A stretch of DNA of 64,000 nucleotides. Source: Frateuria soli. Lineage in GTDB: Bacteria > Pseudomonadota > Gammaproteobacteria > Xanthomonadales > Rhodanobacteraceae. Below, piece after piece: positions 53,674 through 62,504 of the stretch; within the stretch, counting starts at the first letter, position 1, and every line of letters starts with the position of its first letter. The stretch covers positions 3,424,521 to 3,488,520 of the forward strand of contig NZ_CP088252.1 in NCBI RefSeq assembly GCF_021117385.1, given 5' to 3'. A program made the position numbers and the translations under genes. The notes under the pieces were generated by a model. It was not told the DNA's origin, made no database searches, and saw nothing but the letters and a program-made list of their open reading frames with translations.

Positions 53674-54335
53674 GGGTAAGGGCGCAGCATGGTCAGGGTC
53701 AGCGTGGCGCCCCCGGGCAGCGTCTGGCGGGTCTTGCGCACGCGGCCGTCGGCAGGATCGACCCAGTAGCGGTTATCGGCCTGCCAGCCCATGCCCGGCG
53801 CGTCCACGTGCTCGTCGATCCGCCTCAGCACATGCGGCTCGCCGAGGATCTGCACGGTCTCCAGCGGTCCGGGCGACAGGCGCGAGTGCAGGCGCACGCC
53901 GTAGCGATAACCGGGCGACAGGTCGACTCGCCGTGTCGTGCTCGCCGGCACGGCCAGTTGCTGCAACCCCGCCAGGAACGGGCTGCCGGCGGGCAGTCCG
54001 GTGCCCTCGACGTTCGCGCCGCGCATGCCCGAGCTCTTCACCAGCAGCCCGTGGCGCAGGAACAGGATCACCCCGTCGCCGCTGTACCACGCTTCCCGGT
54101 CGCCATCGACGTTGCCCAGCACCAGCACCGCCGCGTGGCGGCCCTGGTCCACCTGCATCTGGTAGTACGGCCGGGCCAGTACCTCCTCGGGCGAGGGCAG
54201 GGCGGGCGAGGGGTGCGCGACGCGCCGCGCGGTCTCGGCCACGCCCTTGGCCCAGTCCGAGCAGCCGCCCAGCAGCAGGGCGGCCACGAGCACGCTGGAG
54301 CGGACGGCCAGCCGCGCGGCCATGCCCACGATCAT
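53670..54335 (-). CDS. gfcB: GfcB/YjbF-like lipoprotein
   Basis: 221-residue predicted outer-membrane lipoprotein: lipobox ALLLGGC (cysteine near residue 25) followed by a beta-rich domain. YjbF-family features include GDGVILFLRHGLLVKSSGMRG and the YRYGVRLHSRL segment. Part of the gfc/yjb export set. Start ATG 54335, stop overlaps the gfcC start; its start overlaps the wza-like stop. Confidence 0.85.
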   Translation of the reverse strand: MIVGMAARLAVRSSVLVAALLLGGCSDWAKGVAETARRVAHPSPALPSPEEVLARPYYQMQVDQGRHAAVLVLGNVDGDREAWYSGDGVILFLRHGLLVKSSGMRGANVEGTGLPAGSPFLAGLQQLAVPASTTRRVDLSPGYRYGVRLHSRLSPGPLETVQILGEPHVLRRIDEHVDAPGMGWQADNRYWVDPADGRVRKTRQTLPGGATLTLTMLRPYP

Positions 54336-55423
54336 TGCGCGATGCTGTTACGCGCGGCGGCGGACTGGTTGAGGATGGCCGACAGCGGCAGCAACTGGCT
54401 GAGCAGGCGGTTCCAGCGCGTGACGCCGGCGGCGCCCACGTACACCACGTCGCCCGGCTGCAGCTTGAAGTTGTCGGCCAGCACCAGCGCGCTGGGCGAG
54501 CTGGCGTCGAGCTGGTAAACCGTCGCCGGCGCCTTTTCCAGGTCGGCCACGCCGCGGATCACGTACACCGCGCGACCCTTGGAGGTCCGCTGGTCCAAGC
54601 CGCCGCCCTGGCCCAGCGCCTGGGTCAGGCTCATGTCCGAGGTCTTGAAGGTGAGCGCGCGCGGCTGGTTCACCTCGCCCATCAGGTAAACCTGCTTGCG
54701 GTCGTTGTAGGCCAGGTAGATGTGGTCGCCGTCCTTGAGAAAGACGTCCGCCGGTCCGTACAGGCCATGGCGCATCGCGTCCAGGTCCAGGTGGTAGTCC
54801 ACCCCGTCGCGCTGCAGCGTCAGGTCGGACAGGTCCGCCTGCGTGGTGTCGATCTGCGCCTTGCCCAGCGCCTCGGCCAGGGTCAGCGGCGTCACCGTGA
54901 TCGGCTGCGTGCCGGTTTCGCGGAACGCCCCGTTGAGCCAGACGCGCTGGCTGGCGAACGCGATCACGTTGACGTCGATCTGCGGCTGCTGCACGTACTC
55001 GGCCAGCTTCCCGCTCAGCTTCCCGCGCACCTGGTCGAGGTCCAGGCCCGCCACGGTGACGTTGCCCACGTACGGGTAGTACAGCGTGCCATCCGGGCGC
55101 ACCAGGCGGCCGTTGGCGTAGATCTGCTGCTGCGGACCGGAGGGCGCGGTGAGCTCGGGGTGGTCCCACACGGTGATGAACAGCACGTCGCCCGCGCCGA
55201 TGCGATAGCGACCGGGGCGGTAGTCCAGCAACGCCTGCGGCACGGTGGCCGGCGTCGCGGCGGCGTTCTCCATCGCGATCAGTTTGGGGGTGATGGCGAG
55301 CAGCCGGACCCGGCTGTTCGCTTCATCCTGGCGATCGACATCCATGTGCTGGCCGGGCGCAAGCGCGCAGCCGCCCAGCAGGGCCAGGCATACCAGCAGC
55401 CCTGCGGCCGAGAATCTGCTCAT
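54332..55423 (-). CDS. wza: Wza/GfcE-like polysaccharide export lipoprotein
   Basis: 363-residue outer-membrane channel lipoprotein: lipobox ALLGGC near residue 19, polysaccharide-export domain with YRIGAGDVLFITVWDHPELT near residues 72-91 and PDGTLYYPYVGNV, then SLBB repeats and a C-terminal helix. It would octamerise to form the export pore that works with the Wzc-like kinase encoded on the other strand. Start ATG 55423. Confidence 0.93.
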   Translation of the reverse strand: MSRFSAAGLLVCLALLGGCALAPGQHMDVDRQDEANSRVRLLAITPKLIAMENAAATPATVPQALLDYRPGRYRIGAGDVLFITVWDHPELTAPSGPQQQIYANGRLVRPDGTLYYPYVGNVTVAGLDLDQVRGKLSGKLAEYVQQPQIDVNVIAFASQRVWLNGAFRETGTQPITVTPLTLAEALGKAQIDTTQADLSDLTLQRDGVDYHLDLDAMRHGLYGPADVFLKDGDHIYLAYNDRKQVYLMGEVNQPRALTFKTSDMSLTQALGQGGGLDQRTSKGRAVYVIRGVADLEKAPATVYQLDASSPSALVLADNFKLQPGDVVYVGAAGVTRWNRLLSQLLPLSAILNQSAAARNSIAQ

Positions 55424-55500
55424 CGGAAAACCACTTCGAAAGGCATGAAAAACCAGGCGCGCAGCCGAAGGCCGCACGCAGCGTCAGCGCGAAACCGCGG

Positions 55501-55815
55501 TCAGTGGGCGGGGGTGGTCCCGGTCGTGCCGCCGCCGCCGTGGCAGTGGCAGTCCTTGTCATGCTTGCCGCCGCCGCTGGCGCCGACCAGAAGCGCCACG
55601 GCGATACCGCCCGCCAGCAGGCTCAATTCCACCGTTTCCATGTCCACGCCCGAACCGACCGCCTGGCGGGTGCCGGCCACCTTCGGCTTGGAGGGCTTGG
55701 CGGGCTTGGCCGGCTTCTCCGGCTTGGCGGACTGGGCCGGCGCCTGGGCGGCCTGCAACATCAGCGGCTGCGCGGCCAGCGCCACCGCCAGAAGGGTGCA
55801 AAGTGCAATTTTCAT
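55501..55815 (-). CDS. Small secreted/membrane protein, GfcA/YjbE-like by position
   Basis: 104-residue protein. A signal peptide (LCTLLAVALAAQPLMLQAAQA) is followed by a Lys/Pro-rich stretch of PAKPAKP units (residues about 30-47), a hydrophobic segment (LSLLAGGIAVALLVGAS, about 67-83) and a tail with DCHCHGGGG that could bind metal. In E. coli the first gene of gfc and yjb operons (gfcA, yjbE) also encodes a short low-complexity membrane protein; sequence similarity here is weak, so the link rests on position. First gene of the minus-strand block. Confidence 0.6.
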   Translation of the reverse strand: MKIALCTLLAVALAAQPLMLQAAQAPAQSAKPEKPAKPAKPSKPKVAGTRQAVGSGVDMETVELSLLAGGIAVALLVGASGGGKHDKDCHCHGGGGTTGTTPAH

Positions 55816-56085
55816 CCTGGAATCCCCTTTGACAGCGGGAACCATGGCGCTCGTCCTGCAGAGGCAGGATCGGGCCGGGGGTCCCCGCGTGGCGGCGATT
55901 ATAGGCACACACGCAGGCGTTTTGCCGAGTGCATCACAGACCCGCAGGCTCCAGCCTGCTTGACCCGCCCGCCACGCCTCGCTAAGTTCACGCTCTCTTG
56001 ACAAGCGGCTGCTGCACGCGGTCGTGCCCATCCGGGGCCGACACCGCGCCTCCTCTCCTTACGACGCCGCTTGAGGTTGTCGATC

Positions 56086-56523
56086 GTGTTCGAAAGGATT
56101 CTCGTCGTCTGCATCGGCAACATCTGCCGCAGTCCCACAGTGGAATATCTGCTGCGCCACCGGCTGGGCGATCGTCCGATCCAGGTGACCTCCGCCGGCC
56201 TGGGCGCGCTGGTGGGGCATCCGATCGACCCGCTCGCCGGTGAACTGCTGGCCGAGCACGGCATCGACGCCTCCGCCCATCGCGCGCGCCAGCTCGAGGA
56301 CCAGGATCTCATCGACGCCGACCTGATCCTGGTGATGCAGCGCGCGCACCTGTCCACGCTGGCCAAGCGCTCGCCCCATGCGGTGGGCCGCACCTTCCTG
56401 CTCGGCAAGTGGCAGGACGACCGCGAAGTGCCCGACCCCTACCGGCAGCAGCGTCCCGCTTTCGAGCACGTGTACCGGCTGATCGACGAAGGCGTCGACA
56501 GCTGGCTGCGCCGTCTTCAGTAA
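56086..56523 (+). CDS. etp: Low-molecular-weight protein tyrosine phosphatase (Etp/Wzb-like)
   Basis: 145-residue phosphatase that removes phosphate from Wzc-type kinases. The P-loop VCIGNICRSPT is near residues 8-18, and the general-acid aspartate is in VPDPYRQ near 114. Start GTG 56086 gives the family-typical FERILVVCIGNICRSP with GAGG upstream; TTG codons at 56071 and 56077 are alternatives. 25 bp upstream of the kinase gene. The 270-bp gap to the divergent block must hold both promoters. Confidence 0.92.
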   Translation: MFERILVVCIGNICRSPTVEYLLRHRLGDRPIQVTSAGLGALVGHPIDPLAGELLAEHGIDASAHRARQLEDQDLIDADLILVMQRAHLSTLAKRSPHAVGRTFLLGKWQDDREVPDPYRQQRPAFEHVYRLIDEGVDSWLRRLQ

Positions 56524-56548
56524 TCCGCATTCCTGCCGAAGTACCGCC

Positions 56549-58813
56549 ATGAACCAGCCTACCCATGCCGCCCCCCTCGTAGACGACGGCGACGAGATCG
56601 ACCTGCGCGAACTGTTCGGCATCCTGCTCGACCACAAGTGGCTGATCGCCGCGGTCACTGGCCTGTTCCTGCTGTGCAGCCTGGGCTACGCGCTGCTCGC
56701 CGCACCGGTGTACCAGGCCAACGCGATGGTGCAGGTGGAGCAGAAGATGCCCACCCTGCCGGGCCTGTCGGACCTCTCCGAACTGGCCGGCGACAGCGCA
56801 CCGGAGGCGGTCACCGAGATCGCCCTGATGACCTCGCGCATGGTCGTGGGCAAGGTGGTCGACGACCTGCACGCGACGGTGAGTGCCGAACCCGAACGCC
56901 TGCCGCTGTTCGGCGGCTTCATCGCGCGCCACTACAAGCCGGCCGCGCCGGGCGACGTGGCCGGTGCCTGGCTGGGGCTGGACCGCTACGACTTCGGCGG
57001 CGCCCGGCTCGAGATCACCACGTTCGACCTGCCCGCCTCGCTGGTCGCCACCGAACTTGCCCTGGTCGCCGACGATGCGCCGGGCCATTACCGCCTCTAC
57101 GACGAGGACGACAACCTGCTGCTGCGCGGCAAGGTCGGCGAGCCGGCGCAGGACCATGGCGTCACGCTGCTGGTCAAGACGCTCGCCGCGCATCCCGGCC
57201 AGCGCTTCGCCGTGGTCGAGACCCCGCGCCTGCGCACCATCAGCAACGTGCAGCAGACGATCTCGGCCAGCGAGCAAGGCAAGGACTCCGGCATCATCGC
57301 GGTCAGCTACCAGGACACCGACCCGGCCCGCGCCACCGCGGTGCTCGACGCGGTGGTCGACCAGTACGTGCACCAGAACGTGGCCCGCGCCTCGGCCGAA
57401 GCGGCCAACAGCCTGGAATTCGTCAAGCAGCAGTTGCCGCAGATCCACCAGCACCTGAAGCAGGCCGAGGACGCGCTGGCCGCCTACCAGACCAAGGTCA
57501 GCACCGCCGACATCAGCCTGCAGACCAAGGGGCTGCTGGACCAGGTCGTGGCGGTGGACACCGGCCTGTCCGACCTCAAGCTGCAGCAGGCCGAAGTGCA
57601 GGGCAAGTTCACCGCCAAGCACCCGGCCTACCACGCGCTGATGGTGCAGATCGACGACCTCAGCGCCAAGAAGAACAGGCTGGAAAAAGAGATCAACCAG
57701 CTGCCCGACACCCAGCAGGGTCTGCTGCGGCTGATGCGCGACGTGCAGGTCACCACCCAGACCTACACCGAGATGCTCGGCCAGGCGCAGCAGCTTTCCA
57801 TCGCGCAGGCCGGCACCGTCGGCAACGCGCGCATCATCGACCACGCCCAGGTCGACGTGACCCAGCCGGTCAAGCCGAAGAAGGCCGTGGTGGTGCTCGG
57901 CGGCACCATGCTCGGCGGCTTCCTGGCGGTGGCCTTCGTGTTCATCCGCCACATGCTCAACCCCGCGCTGGAAGACCCCGCCGAGATCGAGCAGCTGGGC
58001 ATGGCGGTGTTCGCCTCGGTGCCGCACAGCGAGCAGCAGGAACAGGTGCTGCAACTGCCCGAGCGCCGCCGCCGGCTGTTGCCGGTTGCCGAGGAGCGGC
58101 GCGTCTACAAGGGCCCCAAGCGGGTGCGTCTGCTGGCCATGGAAGACCCGGCCGACCTGGCCATCGAAGCCATGCGCAGCCTGCGCACCGCGCTGCACTT
58201 CGCCGCCCTGGAAGCGAAGAACAACGTGCTGATGATCGCCGGCGCCAGCCCCGGCGCCGGCAAGACCTTCGTCTCGTCCAACCTCGCCGCGGTCATCGCC
58301 CAGTCCGGCCAGCGCGTGCTGCTGATCGACGCCGACATGCGCCGCGGCATGCTGCACCACGTGCTCGGCCGCAGCTCCGGCCCCGGCCTGTCCGAGCTGC
58401 TGGCCGGCCGCGCCGAACCGGCCCAGGCGATCCACGCCACGCCGATCGAGGGCCTGAGCTTCATCGCCCGCGGCCACGCCCCGCCGAACCCGTCGGAACT
58501 GCTCATGCGGCCGGCCTTCGGCGCGCTGGTCAGGCAGCTCTCGGCGCAGTACGACCTGGTGATCATCGACACCCCGCCGGTGCTGGCCGTGACCGACGCC
58601 GTGATCGTCGGCAGCTACGCCGCCACCAGCCTGCTGGTGGTGCGCTTCGGCCACAACCAGGCGCGCGAAGTGACCCTGGCGCAGCAGCGCTTCGAACAGA
58701 ACCGCGTACGCCTGCAGGGCGCCATCTTCAACGCCGTCCAGCGCCGCGCCACCGGCTACTACGCCTACGGCTACTACAAATACGACCACGTCCCCGAACC
58801 CGAACCCGCCTGA
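56549..58813 (+). CDS. wzc: Wzc/Etk-like polysaccharide co-polymerase and tyrosine autokinase
   Basis: 754-residue inner-membrane protein controlling chain length and export. Membrane helices near residues 30-52 and 448-470 enclose a large periplasmic domain with coiled coils. The cytoplasmic kinase has Walker A GASPGAGKTF near residue 563 and Walker A' LLIDADMRRG near 590. The C-terminal tyrosine cluster (YYAYGYYKYD) is the autophosphorylation site removed by the Etp-like phosphatase. Its last codons are duplicated in the following REP array. Confidence 0.94.
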   Translation: MNQPTHAAPLVDDGDEIDLRELFGILLDHKWLIAAVTGLFLLCSLGYALLAAPVYQANAMVQVEQKMPTLPGLSDLSELAGDSAPEAVTEIALMTSRMVVGKVVDDLHATVSAEPERLPLFGGFIARHYKPAAPGDVAGAWLGLDRYDFGGARLEITTFDLPASLVATELALVADDAPGHYRLYDEDDNLLLRGKVGEPAQDHGVTLLVKTLAAHPGQRFAVVETPRLRTISNVQQTISASEQGKDSGIIAVSYQDTDPARATAVLDAVVDQYVHQNVARASAEAANSLEFVKQQLPQIHQHLKQAEDALAAYQTKVSTADISLQTKGLLDQVVAVDTGLSDLKLQQAEVQGKFTAKHPAYHALMVQIDDLSAKKNRLEKEINQLPDTQQGLLRLMRDVQVTTQTYTEMLGQAQQLSIAQAGTVGNARIIDHAQVDVTQPVKPKKAVVVLGGTMLGGFLAVAFVFIRHMLNPALEDPAEIEQLGMAVFASVPHSEQQEQVLQLPERRRRLLPVAEERRVYKGPKRVRLLAMEDPADLAIEAMRSLRTALHFAALEAKNNVLMIAGASPGAGKTFVSSNLAAVIAQSGQRVLLIDADMRRGMLHHVLGRSSGPGLSELLAGRAEPAQAIHATPIEGLSFIARGHAPPNPSELLMRPAFGALVRQLSAQYDLVIIDTPPVLAVTDAVIVGSYAATSLLVVRFGHNQAREVTLAQQRFEQNRVRLQGAIFNAVQRRATGYYAYGYYKYDHVPEPEPA

Positions 58814-59108
58814 CCAAAACCCGTAGGAGCCCACTCGTGGGCGATGCCCTTCGCAAGCCCCGGGAAAAAACATCGCCCACAAGTGGGCTCCTACCGGGTT
58901 CCGGCCCAACAGCGCGAGGAATCCGAAGGCACGACGCCCACCACCACCCCGCCGCCCGCCACCAGCAACCACCAATACGACCAAGTCCGACCGAAACCCC
59001 GTAGGAGCCCACTCGTGGGCGATGCCCTTCGCAAGCCCCGGGGAAAAAACATCGCCCACAAGTGGGCTCCTACCGGGTCCACGGCCACAGCGCGAGGAAT
59101 CCGAAGGC

Positions 59109-59183
59109 ATGACGCCCACCACCACTCCGCCGCCCGCCACCAGCTACCACCAATACGACCAAGTCCTGACCGAAACCCCGTAG
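59109..59183 (+). other. Hybrid mini-ORF in REP array L, copy 1
   Basis: 24-codon ORF: MTPTTTPPPA (like the MFS start MTPTTAPTPA) joined to YDQVLTETP (like the wzc end YDHVPEPEP). The TAG stop is within GTAG of the next REP. The MFS ribosome-site context AGGAATCCGAAGGC is copied upstream. Expression unknown. Confidence 0.3.
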
Positions 59184-59280
59184 GAGCCCACTTGTGGGCG
59201 ATGCCCTTCGCAAGCCCCGGAAAAAAGCATCGCCCACAAGTGGGCTCCTACCGGGTTCCGGGCCAGAGGAATCCGAAGGC

Positions 59281-59355
59281 ATGACGCCCACCACCACCCC
59301 GCCGCCCGCCACCAGCTACCACCAATACGACCAAGTCCTGACCGAAACCCCGTAG
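59281..59355 (+). other. Hybrid mini-ORF in REP array L, copy 2
   Basis: Same 24-codon design as the copy at 59109, identical at the protein level as far as I can read; the stop again lies in the next REP. Confidence 0.3.
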
Positions 59356-59453
59356 GAGCCCACTCGTGGGCGATGCCCTTCGCAAGCCCCGGGAAAAAAA
59401 CATCGCCCACAAGTGGGCTCCTACCGGGTTCAGGGCCAGAGGAATCCGATGGC

Positions 59454-59528
59454 ATGACGCCCACCACCACTCCGCCGCCCGCCACCAGCAACCACCAATA
59501 CGACCAAGTCCTGACCGAAACCTCGTAG
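59454..59528 (+). other. Hybrid mini-ORF in REP array L, copy 3
   Basis: Same design with ATSNHQYDQ in place of ATSYHQYDQ and a final TS instead of TP. In the first array unit (about 58931-59003) the start is ACG and one base is missing, so that copy is broken. Confidence 0.3.
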
Positions 59529-59646
59529 GAGCCCACTTGTGGGCGATGCCCTTGGTCAAGCCCCGGGAAAAAAAACATCGCCCACAAGTGGGCTCCTACC
59601 GGGTTCAGGGTCAACAGCGCCACGCACGCGCCAGGAATCCGACGGC

Positions 59647-60942
59647 ATGACGCCAACCACCGCTCCGACGCCCGCCGACAGCCCCGCCTCCGGCAGCCGC
59701 TCCCTCGCCCTGGCCGGCCTGCTCGCGCTCGGCCACTGCATCGCCTTCGCCGACCGCAATCTTCCTGGCGTCGCCGCCCCGTTGCTCAAGCGTGACCTCG
59801 GACTGACCGATTCCGAACTCGGCCTGCTGATGGGTCCGGCCTTCGCCGTGCTCTACGCCGCCGGCATGCTGCTGACCCTGCCGATGGCCCACTCGCCGCG
59901 CCGCTTCCGCCTGCTCGCCGGCTGCGTCGCGACCTGGGCGCTGGGCATGGTCGGCTTCGCGCTGGCCGGGAGCTTCGCGGGCCTGCTCGCCGCGCGCGCG
60001 CTGGTCGGGCTGGGGCAGGCCGCCTTCGTGCCGCTGGCGCTGGGCCTGATCGTGGAGGACGCCGCACCGCGCTGGCGTGCACGCTCCATGGCCATCTTCA
60101 CCGCCGGCTCGGCGATCGGGCGCAGCGTCGCGCTGCTGCTCGGCGGCCTGTTGCTGGCCCTGCTGGCGAACTGGGGGCCGTCGCTGGGCCTGGCGCACTG
60201 GCGGCTGATGTTCCTGGCCATGACCGTGCCCAACGTGATCCTCATCGTGGCGCTGCTGCGCTGCCGTGAGCGTCCGCCGCAGTCGCAGGCGCCGGTCGCC
60301 AGCCTCTCGCAGATCGTCGGCTGGCTGCGCCGGCGCCCGCTGCTGGCGGTGCTCTATCTGTACGGCGCCGGTGGCAGCGTGCTGGTGGTGCAGACCATCG
60401 GCGCGTGGGCGCCCTCCGTGCTCAACCGCGAACAGGGCCTGCTGCCGGCCACCGCCGCGCTGGCCTTCGGCGCGCTGCTGCTCGTCGCCTCGCCGCTGGG
60501 CCACCTGCTCGCCGGTTCGCTGGTGGATACCCGCCGCCGCCTGACCCCCACCGCCATCGTCGCCGGTGGCCTGCTGCTGGCCCTGCCGCTGCTGTGGGCG
60601 CTGCCGCTGGCCGACTCGGCCGGCGCCGCCAGCGTGATGATGGCGCTCATTTCGCTGGCCAGCGGGTGCGCCGCGGTGGCTGCGCTGGCCGGGCTGCCGG
60701 CGATGCTGCCGGCCTCGTTGCGCGCGACCGCCGTGCGCCTGTTCCTGGTCTACATCACGGTGACCGGCGTGGGGCTGGGGCCGTTCCTCGCCGGCGTGGT
60801 CAGCGACGGAATGGGGCAGGGCGGTCGCGGCCTGTCCTTGGCCTTGCGGCTGGTCTGTGCGAGCGTGGCGCTGTCCGCCGCCGTCGCCGCCTGGCTGGGG
60901 CGCAACGGCTGGCGCCAGGCCGCGGAGGAGGCCACTGCATGA
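59647..60942 (+). CDS. MFS transporter
   Basis: 431-residue major facilitator with 12 predicted helices. FADRNLPGVAAPLLKRDLGLTDSELGLL (split: FADRNLPGVAAPLLKR, residues about 34-49) is typical of the Spinster/ACS-like group that moves organic anions. The N-terminal 18 residues are Thr/Pro/Ser-rich. Start ATG 59647 with AGGAAT upstream. Its stop overlaps the AraC start as ATGA, so transporter and regulator are made together; the substrate is unknown. Confidence 0.88.
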   Translation: MTPTTAPTPADSPASGSRSLALAGLLALGHCIAFADRNLPGVAAPLLKRDLGLTDSELGLLMGPAFAVLYAAGMLLTLPMAHSPRRFRLLAGCVATWALGMVGFALAGSFAGLLAARALVGLGQAAFVPLALGLIVEDAAPRWRARSMAIFTAGSAIGRSVALLLGGLLLALLANWGPSLGLAHWRLMFLAMTVPNVILIVALLRCRERPPQSQAPVASLSQIVGWLRRRPLLAVLYLYGAGGSVLVVQTIGAWAPSVLNREQGLLPATAALAFGALLLVASPLGHLLAGSLVDTRRRLTPTAIVAGGLLLALPLLWALPLADSAGAASVMMALISLASGCAAVAALAGLPAMLPASLRATAVRLFLVYITVTGVGLGPFLAGVVSDGMGQGGRGLSLALRLVCASVALSAAVAAWLGRNGWRQAAEEATA

Positions 60943-61946
60943 ACCCGATGGTCGATTTCGACAGCGCCGAGCATCCCTACGACGAGCGCTTCGCCAAATA
61001 CCGCGAGCTGTTCGCGCAGGGCTCCGACGTCGAGCGCACCGACGACCCGTTCCACGCCCGCATCCGCGGCTGGCGGATGGATCGCAGCCTGCTGTTCGTG
61101 CGCGAATACGGCGGCGTGCGCCACCTGCGCAAGGAACGCGTCGCGCGCGACGGCTTCGACCATTTCGTCCTGCATCACGTGGTCAGCGGAGAGCTCGTCG
61201 GCGGCTCGCCCGAGCGTCCGGTGCGCGTCCTCCCCGGCGAGACGCTGCTGCTGGACACCTGCTGCCCCATGCTCGCCGGGTCGCGCAATGTCGCCCTGGT
61301 CACGGTCAGCCTGGCCCGTGAAGCGATGCGTGCCGCCGCCGGCAACCTCGAGGGCCTGCACGGCCGCAAGATCAGCGCACGCGATGGCGCGCTGCTCACC
61401 GCGCTGCTGCGCACCCTGGCCGAGCAGGCCCCGATCTTGTCTCCGGGCGCCCAGCCCGCGGCCACGCGGGCGCTGGTCGACCTGCTGTCGGTCGCGACCA
61501 ATCCGTTCGGCATGGGTGCGCGCTCGGACTACTACCGGCTCGAATACGCCCGCCGCGAGGCGGTGTTGCGCGTCATCGACGCGCGCCTGGCCGACCGCGA
61601 CTTCGGCATCGACGACCTCGTGCGTGAAGTGGGCATCTCGCGCGCCAGCCTCTACCGCCTCTTCGAAGACCAGGGCGGCGTCGCCAACTTCATCAAGCTG
61701 CGCCGGCTGCGGCACCTGCGCGACCGGCTGGACAACCGCGCCTTCGACGCCCAGCCGCTGTCGGTGCTGGCCCCGCAATCGGGCTTCGCCGGCGAAAGCC
61801 ACGCCAGCCGGCTGTTCAAGAAGGCGTTCGGCATCTCCCCCGGCGCCTACCGCACCGCCAGCATCCGCAGCACCATGGAACAGGACGTCGAAATCATGGT
61901 CCGCCGCTGGGCCAACAGCATGTCCGAAATCACCCACCGCTCCTGA
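60939..61946 (+). CDS. AraC-family regulator with cupin-like N-terminus
   Basis: 335-residue regulator. The N-terminal AraC-binding-2-like domain covers residues about 20-190; the C-terminal helix-turn-helix pair covers about 225-310 (DLVREVGISRASLYRLFED, then QSGFAGESHASRLFKKAFG). This architecture occurs in regulators of aromatic-acid or small-molecule uptake genes. Coupled to the MFS gene, probably its target. Confidence 0.87.
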   Translation: MNPMVDFDSAEHPYDERFAKYRELFAQGSDVERTDDPFHARIRGWRMDRSLLFVREYGGVRHLRKERVARDGFDHFVLHHVVSGELVGGSPERPVRVLPGETLLLDTCCPMLAGSRNVALVTVSLAREAMRAAAGNLEGLHGRKISARDGALLTALLRTLAEQAPILSPGAQPAATRALVDLLSVATNPFGMGARSDYYRLEYARREAVLRVIDARLADRDFGIDDLVREVGISRASLYRLFEDQGGVANFIKLRRLRHLRDRLDNRAFDAQPLSVLAPQSGFAGESHASRLFKKAFGISPGAYRTASIRSTMEQDVEIMVRRWANSMSEITHRS

Positions 61947-61957
61947 CCCAAGCCCCC

Positions 61958-61982
61958 GTAGGAGCCCACTCGTGGGCGATGC
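61958..61982 (+). repeat. Single REP
   Basis: Forward REP, TCG centre, 11 bp after the AraC stop. It is the rightmost copy in the window. Confidence 0.9.
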
Positions 61983-62504
61983 CCTCCCCCCGGCACCCAA
62001 ACAAGCCCAAGCCCCACACCCCAAACCCCCCATCCCCACCGTCCAACAACCCCGCCCCCGACAGACAAACCCTCCTGTCCAGCCTGCTCAATTCTGCGAC
62101 ATGCGGACATGGCGGCTTCACGTCACATAGACGTAGCCTTCCGCGGTACGGGGGAAATCGCAGATGTACGAATGGATCAGGTCCCGCCGCCCGCAGTCAG
62201 GGCGGGGACCTACCGCGCCCGCTTCGCGGCGCGGCACAGGAAGAGCCAGGGGACCCTGCACGGGCGCCGCGGAAAGCGTGTGCCCGTGCAGCTCCGACTC
62301 ACTCGCGCGGGCAATGGAAACCGCCTCGCCGTGGGTCCCGACGCGTCTGATCGACTCTGCCGGAACCGTGCACCGCGAACGATGCCTCAGGCAATCGTCG
62401 CGACGCGTAGTGCTCGACGTAGGAAACCAGATTCGCCCGTCTTCGACTGTGAGGACGGTCACGCCCCAGACAAGGAAGAGCCCGCTCGGGACCAAGGAAG
62501 TTCC
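61983..62504 (+). other. Long structured leader upstream of wbaP
   Basis: A 520-bp gene-free region. The first 100 bp are a C-rich, low-complexity tract. Two strong hairpins follow: 62180-62210 (GGTCCCGCC with GGCGGGGACC) and 62256-62291 (perfect 10-bp CTGCACGGGC/GCCCGTGCAG). An in-frame extension of wbaP from 62109 exists but encodes a basic, low-complexity stretch and has no ribosome site. No known riboswitch was recognised. It may be a long 5' leader or hold a small RNA. Confidence 0.45.

Larger units (their letters stand above)
58823..59599. repeat. REP array L: five REP pairs with duplicated gene ends, period 172-179 bp
   Basis: Forward REPs start at 58823, 59001, 59180, 59352 and 59525; each is followed by CTTCGCAAGCCCCGG (or a variant) and an inverted REP. 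Between pairs lies GAGGAATCCGAAGGCATGAC (the translation start region of the downstream MFS gene) followed by AATACGACCA and CCGAAACC (the 3' end of wzc). The whole 58814-59646 gap is made of this unit, repeated from the wzc stop to the MFS start. Confidence 0.93.

Noticed and set aside
62109..62504. In-frame N-terminal extension of wbaP
   Set aside because: Basic low-complexity residues, no ribosome site, and the ATG at 62505 has a strong one plus the expected protein start.
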